Made by a program: the position numbers and the translations under genes
Source of the DNA: Clostridiaceae bacterium
GTDB taxonomy: Bacteria; Bacillota; Clostridia; Saccharofermentanales; UBA5734
NCBI GenBank assembly: GCA_012729935.1
Contig: JAAYBY010000282.1
Span: forward strand, 1-10,122
DNA: 10,122 nucleotides
Direction: 5' to 3'
Notes under the pieces: generated by a model
Told to the model about the DNA's origin: nothing
Databases searched by the model: none
The model's input: only the letters and a program-made list of their open reading frames with translations
Part shown: positions 1 to 8,415 of the stretch, one piece after another
Numbering within the stretch: the first letter of the stretch is position 1
How the letters are laid out: every line of letters starts with the position of its first letter

Positions 1-2
1 AG

Positions 3-1736
3 CGTCAGGCCGTGCCGCTGATTAAAACGGAGGCGCCGATCATCGGAACAGGTATGGAATACCGGGCTGCAAAAGATTCCGGTGTCTGTCAGGTTGCCCG
101 ACACGACGGTATTGTTGATTTTGTCAGCGCCGATAAAATCGTTGTTAAAGTCGATGAAATGACATCCGACACCTATCGTCTGACCAAGTATCAGAGGTCC
201 AATCAGGGAACCTGCATAAACCAGAGACCGCTTGTCAAACGCGGTGAGCCGGTCAAGCGCGGCGACATCATCGCAGATGGCCCTTCAACAGACAACGGTG
301 AGCTTGCGCTTGGCCGAAATGTTCTGATCGGGTTTATGACGTGGGAAGGATATAACTACGAAGACGCAGTCCTGATCAATGAGCGGCTGGTTCGCGAAGA
401 TGTCTACACGTCGATTCATATCGAAGAATACGAATGTGAAGCCCGCGACACCAAGCTGGGTCCTGAAGAAATTACACGTGAGATTCCCAATGTCGGTGAT
501 GACGCGTTGCGCGATCTCGATGAACACGGGATTATCCGAATCGGTGCTGAAGTCTATGCCGGTGATATTATAGTCGGTAAGGTTACACCGAAAGGTGAAA
601 CAGAACTGACTGCTGAGGAACGCCTGTACCGAGCGATTTTCGGTGAAAAAGTCCGCGAAGTCCGCGATACGTCCGTCCGTATTCCCCACGGTGAAAGCGG
701 TATAGTCGTTGACGTAAAAGTATTTACCCGCGAAAATGATGATGACCTGAAACATGGCGTCAATATGCTGGTTCGCGTTTACATCGCGCAAAAAAGGAAA
801 ATATCAGTCGGCGATAAAATGGCTGGAAGACATGGGAACAAGGGTGTTATCTCCAGAATCCTGCCTGAAGAGGACATGCCGTTCCTACCTGATGGCACAC
901 CGCTGGATATCGTGTTGAATCCACTGGGAGTTCCATCGCGAATGAACATCGGCCAGCTTCTGGAAGTCCATCTCGGCCAGGCAGCCAAGGCGCTGGGGTA
1001 TAAAATTGCCACGCCGGTTTTTGACGGCGCGACCGAAGCAGATGTTATTCAGGCCTTTGCGGATGCCGGTATTGATCCGGACGGCAAGACTGTTCTTTAC
1101 GATGGCCGGACCGGTGAACCATTTGAAAGCAAAATAACGATAGGAACGATGTACTACATGAAGTTGCTGCATCTTGTCGATGACAAAATTCACGCACGCT
1201 CGATCGGTCCCTATTCTCTGGTAACGCAGCAGCCGCTCGGTGGTAAAGCACAATTTGGTGGTCAGCGTTTCGGTGAGATGGAAGTCTGGGCGCTTGAGGC
1301 TTATGGGGCCAGTCACACGCTCCAGGAGATCTTAACGGTCAAATCTGATGATATTTCCGGACGGACAAAGACGTACGAAGCGATTGTCAAAGGTGAGAGC
1401 GTTCCTGAGGCAGGTATACCGGAATCATTTAAAGTTCTGGTGAAAGAATTGCAGAGCCTCGCATTGGATGTTCGGATTTTTACTGAGAAAAATGAAATGA
1501 TCGACATCAAAGAAACAGTAGAGGAAGAAAATGAACTTCCTGAGATTGATCGCAGCAAGCTGGATGAATTGATCGGTGTGAACATTGTTGATGAGAGTTT
1601 TGCCGCCGCCGGGTTTACCGAAGGAACGCTGGATGAAGATGGGAACATCGCGGAAGACCTGGACAGCGGTGAGTTAGAAGATGATGCAGTCGATGACGCG
1701 AGTGGTTCGTCTGATCTGGATGATACGGTCGATTGA
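3..1736 (+). CDS. rpoB: RNA polymerase beta subunit, C-terminal part (5' end outside window)
   Basis: This is the C-terminal 577 residues of the beta subunit, which with beta' forms the catalytic cleft of RNA polymerase. The frame is open from the window edge (first codons read R-Q-A-V-P-L-I-K-T-E), so the GTG at 12 is an internal valine, not a start. Visible family blocks are GFMTWEGYNYEDAVLINE (about 331-384), KVTPKGETELTAEE (about 579-620), the active-site stretch GDKMAGRHGNKGV with its two conserved lysines at 816-818 and 840-842, the PSRMNIGQLLEVHLG block (about 930-974), and QPLGGKAQFGGQRFGEMEVWALEAYGA (about 1231-1311), which packs on beta'. The rifampicin-binding region lies upstream of the window. 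After the conserved end (ALDVRIF) there is a tail of roughly 90 residues rich in Asp and Glu; acidic tails of variable sequence are common in Firmicutes RpoB. rpoC follows after 85 bases, surely in the same operon. Identification is certain; only the N-terminal half is missing. Confidence 0.98.
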   Translation, partial: RQAVPLIKTEAPIIGTGMEYRAAKDSGVCQVARHDGIVDFVSADKIVVKVDEMTSDTYRLTKYQRSNQGTCINQRPLVKRGEPVKRGDIIADGPSTDNGELALGRNVLIGFMTWEGYNYEDAVLINERLVREDVYTSIHIEEYECEARDTKLGPEEITREIPNVGDDALRDLDEHGIIRIGAEVYAGDIIVGKVTPKGETELTAEERLYRAIFGEKVREVRDTSVRIPHGESGIVVDVKVFTRENDDDLKHGVNMLVRVYIAQKRKISVGDKMAGRHGNKGVISRILPEEDMPFLPDGTPLDIVLNPLGVPSRMNIGQLLEVHLGQAAKALGYKIATPVFDGATEADVIQAFADAGIDPDGKTVLYDGRTGEPFESKITIGTMYYMKLLHLVDDKIHARSIGPYSLVTQQPLGGKAQFGGQRFGEMEVWALEAYGASHTLQEILTVKSDDISGRTKTYEAIVKGESVPEAGIPESFKVLVKELQSLALDVRIFTEKNEMIDIKETVEEENELPEIDRSKLDELIGVNIVDESFAAAGFTEGTLDEDGNIAEDLDSGELEDDAVDDASGSSDLDDTVD

Positions 1737-1821
1737 AGTCAATAAGATTTCCGGTTGATTCCGAAACATCAGAACGAATGGCAAAACAATCGATTGATGT
1801 GCGAAAAGGAGACTGTGCGTC

Positions 1822-4800
1822 ATGTTTGAAATGAATCATTTTGAAGCAATTGGAATAGGCTTGGCTTCACCTGAAAAAATATTGGAATGGTCAAGAGGCG
1901 AGGTCAAGAAGCCTGAGACAATCAATTATCGAACCCTGAAACCGGAACGGGACGGCCTGTTTTGCGAGAAAATTTTTGGTCCGACCAAGGACTGGGAATG
2001 CCACTGCGGAAAGTATAAAAAAATTCGCTACAAAGGAATCGTCTGTGACCGGTGTGGAGTCGAGGTTACTAAATCAAAAGTACGCCGTGAGCGGCTTGGT
2101 CACATCAAGCTGGCTGCTCCTGTCTCACATATCTGGTATTTCAGGGGAATACCCAGCCGGATGGGGTTAATTCTTGATATGTCGCCGCGAAACCTGGAGA
2201 AAGTACTCTATTTTGCAGCCTATATCGTGATTGATCCCGGTATGAGCAGCTTCACTCCCAATCAGGTTATCTCGGAAAAAGAATACCGGGATGCGATTGA
2301 GCTCTATGGCCGAAACAGCTTCAAAGCGAAAATGGGCGCTGAAGCGATTAAGGAAATCCTGACCAATATTAATACCGAAGAAATGGCAGCGCAGCTGCGG
2401 GAGGATTTCCGGACGGCCAGCGGCCAGAAGAAAGTACGCATAATCAAACGCCTCGAAGTTGTCGAAGCGTTTAAGAAATCCGGAAATCGTCCCGAGTGGA
2501 TGGTTTTGGATGTCCTGCCTGTTCTGCCGCCGGAGCTTCGGCCGATGGTCCAGCTTGATGGCGGTCGCTTTGCCACATCAGATCTGAATGATTTGTATCG
2601 GCGTGTGATCAACAGAAACAACAGACTCAACAAACTGCTTCAGCTTGGTGCGCCTGAAATAATCGTCCGCAATGAAAAACGGATGCTTCAGGAAGCAGTC
2701 GATGCACTGATCGACAACGGTCGTCGTGGACGTCCTGTGACCGGAGCTGGAAACCGGGCATTGAAGTCTTTGTCTGATATGCTCAAAGGTAAACAGGGGC
2801 GGTTCAGACAAAATCTTCTGGGCAAGCGTGTCGACTATTCCGGTCGTTCGGTTATTGTTGTTGGCCCCGAGCTGAAACTACACCAGTGCGGGCTGCCAAA
2901 AGAAATGGCGCTCGAGTTGTTCAAGCCCTTTGTCATGAAGAAAATCGTTGCGGCAGGCCACGCGCACAACATCAAAACAGCGCGCCGGCTGGTTGATCGG
3001 GCAAATGATCTGGTCTGGGATACGTTGGAAGAGGTGATCATGGATCACCCCGTGCTGCTTAACCGTGCACCAACGCTCCATCGGCTGGGTATACAAGCCT
3101 TCGAACCGGTTCTGGTTGAAGGCCGCGCGATCAAACTGCATCCGCTGGTCTGCACCGCTTATAACGCTGATTTTGACGGTGACCAGATGGCGGTTCATGT
3201 TCCGCTGTCTGCTGAAGCACAGGCAGAAGCCCGATTCCTGATGCTGTCATCGAACAATCTGCTCAAGCCGCAGGACGGTAAACCGGTTACAGTCCCGACG
3301 CAGGACATGGTTCTGGGTATTTACTATCTGACGATTGAAAAGAATGACGAACCCGGTGAAGGTAAAGTATTCGGCTCAGTCGAAGAAGCGATTATGGCCT
3401 ATGATGCGCATGAACTGGGTTTGCACACGACGATCAAGGTTCGTCTGGAACGACTCATTAACGGCCGGAAAAAGCATGCAATCGTTGAGAGCACACTCGG
3501 ACGGTTCATCTTCAATGAAACCATTCCGCAGACACTCGGCTTTGTTGACCGAAGTGTACCGGAGAATGCCTTTACACTGGAATGTGATTTTCTGGTCGGC
3601 AAAAAAGAGCTGGCTCAAATCATTGAACGCTGCGTTCACAAGCTCGGATTGACGGAGACTGCTCGAATTCTTGATCGTATCAAAACACTGGGATTCCATT
3701 ATTCGACGGTTGGCGGCATCTCGATTGGTATTTTCGATATGATTATACCGGACGTCAAGAAGCAGTTTATCGAAGAAGCTGAAACAAAAGTTGATTACGT
3801 CAACCGCCAGTTCCAGAGGGGTCTGCAGAACGAAGAAGGTCGCTACCAGGCCGTTGTTGACATCTGGCGCAGAACGACAGACAGCATCACAGACGCATTG
3901 AAGAATAACCTTGGGCAATATAACCCCGTTTACATGATGTCTCAGTCTGGTGCCCGTGGTAACATTAACCAGATTAAGCAGCTGGCCGGCATGCGCGGCA
4001 ATATGAGTGACACATCGGGTAAAACAATTGAAATCCCGATCAAATCCAATCTTCGTGAAGGGATGAATGTTCTTGAATTCTTCATTTCGAGCCATGGCGC
4101 ACGTAAAGCGTTGTCTGACACAGCCTTGAAAACGGCGGACTCTGGTTATCTGACCCGTCGTCTTGTCGATGTCGCACAGGATGTTATTATTCGCGAAGAA
4201 GATTGTGGTACTGAAGAATACGTGACTGTCGCTGAAGTGACTGTTGGTGGTTCAGGGAAAGCACGTCGTGTTGTTAAATCTCTGGAAGACCGTATCGTAG
4301 GCCGGTTCGCGGCTCAGGATATCGAACACCCGAAAACAGGTGTCCTCCTTGCTGCACGAAGTCAACTGATCACGGCAAACATTGCTCAGGCGATCGTTGA
4401 ATCTGATTTGAAGCATGTGCCGATCCGCTCTGTCCTGACCTGCCATGCGGCACATGGTGTCTGTGCCAAATGCTATGGTGTCAACCTGGCATCCGGCGAG
4501 CAGACTGTCATTGGTGAAGCTGTTGGTATTATGGCAGCACAGTCGATCGGTGAGCCGGGAACACAGCTGACCATGCGTACGTTCCATACGGGCGGGATTG
4601 CTTCGGGCGATGACATCACACAGGGTCTTCCCCGTGTTGAAGAACTCTTCGAAGCACGCAAACCTAAGGGACAGGCGTTTATTTCTGAACTCGCAGGCGT
4701 CGTACATGTTGAGGAATCCGGAAAGCGGAAACGCGATGTGTCGATTACAGCGGCTGACGGAGAAGCGATTACCTATAACATCCCGTTGAGTGCTCCCCTT

Positions 4801-5367
4801 ATTGTCAGCACCGGCGATACCATCGAAGCTGGCGATCTGCTGACAGACGGTTCCGTCAATCCGCACGACATATTGCGGATTAAAGGTGTACGTGGCGTTC
4901 AACAGTACATCATCAGCGAGGTTCTAAAGGTATATAAGAACAACGGTGTTGAAATCAATGACAAGCATATTGAGATTATCACTCGACAAATGATACGCAA
5001 AATGCGTGTGGATGATCCGGGAGATACGGATCTGCTGACCGGCGGCCTGGTCGACATGTTCGATTTTGCCAAAGAGAATGAACAGGCTGATAAGAACGGG
5101 TCAACGCCTGCCAGCGGCAAGCGCGTTCTCCTGGGTATCACAAAGGCATCGCTGGCGACGGATTCATTCCTGTCAGCTGCGTCATTCCAGGAGACAACCC
5201 GTGTTCTGACTGATGCTGCTGTCAAAGGCAAGATCGATCCGCTGATCGGCCTGAAAGAGAACGTCATCATCGGCAAGCTGATTCCGGCCGGCACCGGCAT
5301 GGCCCGTTATCGCAACATCAGCGCGGTACCGGCAGTCGAACAGAATCACGAACTGCTCGAATCCTGA
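1822..5367 (+). CDS. rpoC: RNA polymerase beta' subunit
   Basis: Complete beta' subunit, 1181 residues, a normal length for Firmicutes and much shorter than the enterobacterial protein because the big trigger-loop insertion is absent. The first zinc site is C60-x-C62 ... C75-x-x-C78 in the N-terminal zipper region. The catalytic magnesium loop NADFDGD gives Asp450, Asp452 and Asp454. The second zinc site is C795, C874, C881 and C884. The bridge-helix/trigger-loop junction reads AAQSIGEPGTQLTMRTFHTGG (about 4534-4596). The ATG at 1822 is preceded by AAAAGGAGA at 1804-1812 with good spacing; a second Met three codons on (1831) would put the ribosome site too far away. The gene lies 85 bases after rpoB with no terminator between them, so co-transcription is expected, and a strong terminator follows 22 bases after the stop. 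No frameshift or missing catalytic residue was seen. Confidence 0.99.
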   Translation: MFEMNHFEAIGIGLASPEKILEWSRGEVKKPETINYRTLKPERDGLFCEKIFGPTKDWECHCGKYKKIRYKGIVCDRCGVEVTKSKVRRERLGHIKLAAPVSHIWYFRGIPSRMGLILDMSPRNLEKVLYFAAYIVIDPGMSSFTPNQVISEKEYRDAIELYGRNSFKAKMGAEAIKEILTNINTEEMAAQLREDFRTASGQKKVRIIKRLEVVEAFKKSGNRPEWMVLDVLPVLPPELRPMVQLDGGRFATSDLNDLYRRVINRNNRLNKLLQLGAPEIIVRNEKRMLQEAVDALIDNGRRGRPVTGAGNRALKSLSDMLKGKQGRFRQNLLGKRVDYSGRSVIVVGPELKLHQCGLPKEMALELFKPFVMKKIVAAGHAHNIKTARRLVDRANDLVWDTLEEVIMDHPVLLNRAPTLHRLGIQAFEPVLVEGRAIKLHPLVCTAYNADFDGDQMAVHVPLSAEAQAEARFLMLSSNNLLKPQDGKPVTVPTQDMVLGIYYLTIEKNDEPGEGKVFGSVEEAIMAYDAHELGLHTTIKVRLERLINGRKKHAIVESTLGRFIFNETIPQTLGFVDRSVPENAFTLECDFLVGKKELAQIIERCVHKLGLTETARILDRIKTLGFHYSTVGGISIGIFDMIIPDVKKQFIEEAETKVDYVNRQFQRGLQNEEGRYQAVVDIWRRTTDSITDALKNNLGQYNPVYMMSQSGARGNINQIKQLAGMRGNMSDTSGKTIEIPIKSNLREGMNVLEFFISSHGARKALSDTALKTADSGYLTRRLVDVAQDVIIREEDCGTEEYVTVAEVTVGGSGKARRVVKSLEDRIVGRFAAQDIEHPKTGVLLAARSQLITANIAQAIVESDLKHVPIRSVLTCHAAHGVCAKCYGVNLASGEQTVIGEAVGIMAAQSIGEPGTQLTMRTFHTGGIASGDDITQGLPRVEELFEARKPKGQAFISELAGVVHVEESGKRKRDVSITAADGEAITYNIPLSAPLIVSTGDTIEAGDLLTDGSVNPHDILRIKGVRGVQQYIISEVLKVYKNNGVEINDKHIEIITRQMIRKMRVDDPGDTDLLTGGLVDMFDFAKENEQADKNGSTPASGKRVLLGITKASLATDSFLSAASFQETTRVLTDAAVKGKIDPLIGLKENVIIGKLIPAGTGMARYRNISAVPAVEQNHELLES

Positions 5368-5389
5368 AGCAACCATTTAGTAAACCAGC

Positions 5390-5422
5390 AAAGCCCGGCT
5401 CTTCCAGTAAGCCGGGCTTTTT
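5390..5422 (+). terminator. Intrinsic terminator of the rpoBC operon
   Basis: A perfect 11-bp GC-rich stem (AAAGCCCGGCT at 5390-5400 pairing with AGCCGGGCTTT at 5410-5420), a 9-base loop, and a run of five T (5418-5422) starting inside the stem end. It begins 22 bases after the rpoC stop. Read on the minus strand the same stem is followed by only three T and then GCTGG, so it should end rpoBC transcripts well and act poorly, if at all, on the convergent minus-strand unit. Confidence 0.93.
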
Positions 5423-5482
5423 CAGTGGTGTGATACGTTTACACATGCTTCACCGAATCAGGATATTACATGATTCAGGGGA

Positions 5483-6766
5483 TCAGCAGCTCACTCTGAG
5501 GGCTCCATATGGAATGTTATTGAGACTGGTTTCCACCCCTGCACGGCCATGATAATGTTTGAGTATCTCAGCCAGCAGGCTTTCATCATGACACCGGAAG
5601 ATCAATGGCAGAGGAACCATCAGCTGGATTTCCTCCAACAGACCGGAATAAAGGCCCGTCTTATCGCAGTGTGCTTCATCAAAGTCAATAATCAATGCGT
5701 CAGCTGATGTATCCATTTCATCCAGACACCTATCCAGCAGGCTGTCCGGGTCAGCCGGAATGACGCTGTAGGTGTTTGTTTTGTCAATGATTAGACTCTG
5801 ACGAGACGAGGCAATCCATTGATCGCGGTTTTGATGTGGCAAAGTTTTCTCAATCTGTTCACCCCAGCACTGATCCAGCACATCTCGCAGATGCGCGATA
5901 TGCCCGGGCTCTGTTCCGCAGCAGCCGCCGAACAGAGACAGTCCCGCCGAGATGGCCGGCTTCATGGCTTCAGCAAAATCAGCCGGATTCATGGGGAAAA
6001 CGGTCCTGCCGTCAATCAGCCGGGGTAATCCTGCATTTGGTTTGATCAAGAGCGGAACGGGAGACCAGGCTGCCAGCGGGATGATCCAGTCACTAAGCTG
6101 TTCCGGACCTGCTGAACAATTAAGGCCAAATGCAGAAACACCCATTGACGATAGCGTCAGCAGACATTCTTCAGGCCTCTGGCCGCCCAGTGTCCGGCCG
6201 TTTTGTTCGAGCGTCAGCGAAGTGATGATGGGGAGGCTGCATTCTGACTGGACAGCGATAACAGCTGCCCGCGTCTGTGCCAGATCCATCATCGTTTCAG
6301 CAACAAAGAGATCAACACCCGCCTCCAACTGGCCACGAACCTGTTCCTGATAAATCTCAACCAGGTCATCAAAAGACAGCGTGCCGGCAGGTTCGAGGAA
6401 TTGGCCGGTCGGTGCCAGTTCTCCGGCGACAAGGATGACATCATCAGGATGCTCGCTCAGCCACGCTTCTTTTACCCTCACGGATATTGAGGCCAGCATC
6501 TTGTTCACCCCGGTCGCGGATTCGCCGGATGAAAGTGAGCGAGACAACTTGATTCGGTTTGCCCCGAACGTGAAGGCCAACAGGATATTTGATCCTGCTT
6601 CAAGGTAAGCAAGCTGAATCTGAATGAGAATATCAGGATGATCCAGAACCCAGCGTTCAGGACTGACGCCGGCAGGAAGCCCATATTGATGAAGCTGTGT
6701 GCCGGTCGCACCATCCAGTAGAAGCCAGTTCTTTCCATGCAAATTCAGAGCCATTGAATCATTCAT
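5483..6766 (-). CDS. Homocysteine S-methyltransferase domain protein with truncated MetH-like folate-domain remnant
   Basis: A cytosolic protein of 427 residues. Residues 1 to about 300 form a homocysteine methyltransferase barrel like the N-terminal module of cobalamin-dependent methionine synthase (MetH): DGATGTQL near the N-terminus, then FTFGANRIKL, then the zinc ligands Cys217 (GLNCSAGP) and Cys282/Cys283 (GGCCGT). These three cysteines bind zinc and activate the homocysteine thiol in the family. Residues from about 315 to 427 resemble, from memory of MetH proteins, the start of the pterin (methyltetrahydrofolate) binding barrel: an ADALIIDFDE strand like the usual ADVLDVN, then VPLPLIFRCHDE like LPLxIDSS. 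The sequence stops there, and the usual GERxNxxG motif at the domain start is not recognisable. There is no cobalamin-binding domain and no reactivation domain, so it cannot be a complete methionine synthase. It may take the methyl group from S-methylmethionine or from a separate corrinoid protein; this is inference. I chose the ATG at 6766 because AAGAAGGTG (6780-6772) sits correctly before it; a TTG six codons upstream (6784) overlaps the stop of the preceding gene. The gene follows that gene after 14 bases, so co-transcription is likely. Confidence 0.85.
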   Translation of the reverse strand: MNDSMALNLHGKNWLLLDGATGTQLHQYGLPAGVSPERWVLDHPDILIQIQLAYLEAGSNILLAFTFGANRIKLSRSLSSGESATGVNKMLASISVRVKEAWLSEHPDDVILVAGELAPTGQFLEPAGTLSFDDLVEIYQEQVRGQLEAGVDLFVAETMMDLAQTRAAVIAVQSECSLPIITSLTLEQNGRTLGGQRPEECLLTLSSMGVSAFGLNCSAGPEQLSDWIIPLAAWSPVPLLIKPNAGLPRLIDGRTVFPMNPADFAEAMKPAISAGLSLFGGCCGTEPGHIAHLRDVLDQCWGEQIEKTLPHQNRDQWIASSRQSLIIDKTNTYSVIPADPDSLLDRCLDEMDTSADALIIDFDEAHCDKTGLYSGLLEEIQLMVPLPLIFRCHDESLLAEILKHYHGRAGVETSLNNIPYGALRVSC

Positions 6767-6780
6767 TAAAACACCTTCTT

Positions 6781-8316
6781 TCAATCATTGTCCGGTGGAT
6801 CGATCAGACCAATATTTTCGACCCGACAAGCCCACGTTCCAACTGACGCGGCAAATGGGAAGCGGTGGGGATTGATGGTTAATTGAATCAGGCGATCACA
6901 CGTTATAAAGACTTCAGATTTGTGTTGCATGACCATGGCCGATGCATCGGGACTGATCGGTTCACTGAGAAGGATTGCCTGTTCCGGCAGCCTGCTGTTC
7001 GTAGTTGCCGGAAGAAGGAGCAGTTCGTACTGATTTCTTGTGGCCCGTTCAGCCAGCTCTGGCCAATCTACTGGAATTGGCTGAACGGTAAGCCCAGCCA
7101 GATTCATCTTATTCATGATATCCTCAACTTGTCTGCGATTCTCCTGCAGAACGTTGCTGTCCAGCCCTTTGAAATAATACAGAGGCAACGGTGAATTGCT
7201 TAAAGCTGTCAGCGAACTCAGCTGATGACCATCAGGTGTTTGTCCGCTGAGCAATAGGAGCAGCTCCAGACGCTGGTCAGCTGTTTGTATCATGTTCTGT
7301 GCTTGGGGATTCGGGTTAATCAGCAGATAACTTTCAGGGCTGGTTTCAATTGTGTGCAGGGTGTATCCGGATATCGACTGTGCCCTCTGTTTCATACGAT
7401 CATCCCAGACATTTCGTACAATATCGAGCTGTCCTTCTTGAATAAGCCGATACTTTGCCTCTGAAGCGACCTGTCGAATTTCGATGTTTTTGATGATACC
7501 TGCATATCCGTTCCTTAACGACAGATTTGCATGGTTACTCGTCCAGTCAACAAGCTGGAAGGAACCACTGCCTTCAGGTATCAGGGGGGTGTTTCTCAGT
7601 TCAAAAACCTGATCTGGAGAAAAAGGATAATAGTCTGACTTCATAATGCCGATCGTCAGATAGGACCACGCCGGGCGGGTCATCTGTTTGCTGAAACGAA
7701 ATGTGACAGTCCTGTTGTCACCGCCGGCCTCAATCGATAATAAATCGGTTAAACGTCCTTTAAGCGGACCATCATAGAAAGGCGACAGCAGGCACTGGTA
7801 GGTATAAAGGACATCCTGTGCAGATACAACACGTCCATCCCGAAACGTATGATCTGATCTCAGTGTTACTGTCAGCATTTGATCAGAAGGGTTGAAATGC
7901 CACGATTCGGCCAGAACTGGACTGAACGTCCCATCCGGACTCGAAATGAAAAGCGATTCAAAAATGAGAGATACGACGTCATACTCTCCATCGCCGGAGG
8001 CAAAGAGTGGATTGAGCTGGCGAAAGGAATCATTGACGCCAACAACCAGACGATCCCCACGATCCAGTGCCTGTTGGGGGATCTTCGTTTGCAGAGCTGG
8101 TGTGGAACGGGTTGTTTGCGTTTCTGTTTCCGAATTCTTAAACCATTCAACAGTGGAAAAAGCGAGTATTGTAAGGCCGATGAGCAGCATAAGCAGCAGC
8201 AGTCCATAAAACAGCTGCAACCCGGTCATCATTTTGACGGCTTTTTCCGGCTGGCTCTGTTCTGGATGAGTACCGTCGGCCATGTTATCAGGGTTTGTCT
8301 CAAATTGATTATGCAT
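6781..8316 (-). CDS. Membrane-anchored family 5 extracellular solute-binding protein (peptide/nickel type)
   Basis: A 511-residue protein. The N-terminus is hydrophilic (about 1-29), then a single hydrophobic segment (about 32-54, rich in Leu) and a Ser/Thr-rich linker (about 61-80), so the main domain should lie outside the cell, held by an uncleaved signal anchor. The binding domain begins with LVVGVNDSFRQLNPLF (90-105), followed by IFESLF, LAESWHF (135-141), TFRDGRVVSAQDVLYTY (157-173) and GSGSFQLVDW, the typical order of the SBP_bac_5 family (oligopeptide, dipeptide and nickel binding proteins of ABC importers). The C-terminal lobe is weakly conserved to my eye. There is no lipobox cysteine, which most Gram-positive members have, and no permease or ATPase gene next to it. 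The ligand cannot be read from the sequence. The ATG at 8316 has GGAG at 8325-8322, five bases upstream. It is the first gene of an apparent two-gene unit. It could be a binding protein for a distant importer or a sensor-like protein. Confidence 0.87.
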   Translation of the reverse strand: MHNQFETNPDNMADGTHPEQSQPEKAVKMMTGLQLFYGLLLLMLLIGLTILAFSTVEWFKNSETETQTTRSTPALQTKIPQQALDRGDRLVVGVNDSFRQLNPLFASGDGEYDVVSLIFESLFISSPDGTFSPVLAESWHFNPSDQMLTVTLRSDHTFRDGRVVSAQDVLYTYQCLLSPFYDGPLKGRLTDLLSIEAGGDNRTVTFRFSKQMTRPAWSYLTIGIMKSDYYPFSPDQVFELRNTPLIPEGSGSFQLVDWTSNHANLSLRNGYAGIIKNIEIRQVASEAKYRLIQEGQLDIVRNVWDDRMKQRAQSISGYTLHTIETSPESYLLINPNPQAQNMIQTADQRLELLLLLSGQTPDGHQLSSLTALSNSPLPLYYFKGLDSNVLQENRRQVEDIMNKMNLAGLTVQPIPVDWPELAERATRNQYELLLLPATTNSRLPEQAILLSEPISPDASAMVMQHKSEVFITCDRLIQLTINPHRFPFAASVGTWACRVENIGLIDPPDND

Positions 8317-8369
8317 TCGAACTCCGAATATCTTAACATTGACTGAAAGGTGTGCTGTTATGACACCGT

Positions 8370-8396
8370 ATTATAGCATATCTAATGTCTGGTCAG
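8370..8396 (-). promoter_or_regulatory. Predicted extended -10 promoter for the solute-binding protein / methyltransferase unit
   Basis: Read on the minus strand there is a perfect -10 box TATAAT (8375-8370) directly preceded by TGC (8378-8376), the extended -10 signature. The best -35 candidate is CTGACC (8396-8391), only four of six matches to TTGACA with a short 15-base spacer, so the extended -10 probably carries the activity. The leader would be about 45 bases, too short for an S-box or T-box element. Confidence 0.6.
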
Positions 8397-8415
8397 ATAG
8401 ACGGCGAGCCAACCT

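Noticed and set aside
1787..1796. Perfect palindrome CAATCGATTG between rpoB and rpoC
   Set aside because: Ten bases with no loop, no conserved context and no second copy nearby; expected by chance at this scale.
3376..4095. Long minus-strand open frame (239 codons) inside rpoC, and a similar one at 4252-4902
   Set aside because: Both lie fully antisense to a highly conserved gene, have no recognisable domain, and their Cys/Arg/Asn-rich composition is typical of reverse-frame readings of a conserved gene.
5455..5476. Small inverted repeat (GAATCA ... TGATTC) after the methyltransferase as its terminator
   Set aside because: Only a six-pair AT-rich stem with a 10-base loop and no T run on either strand; too weak to call.
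6767..6784. TTG at 6784, overlapping the stop of the preceding gene, as the start of the methyltransferase
   Set aside because: The purine-rich ribosome site AAGAAGGTG lies inside this stretch and is correctly placed for ATG 6766, not for the TTG.
7879..8346. Plus-strand open frame of 155 codons opposite the start of the solute-binding protein gene
   Set aside because: The opposite strand encodes a clear SBP family 5 domain with a good ribosome site; this frame shows no family motif and runs through the promoter of the minus-strand gene.
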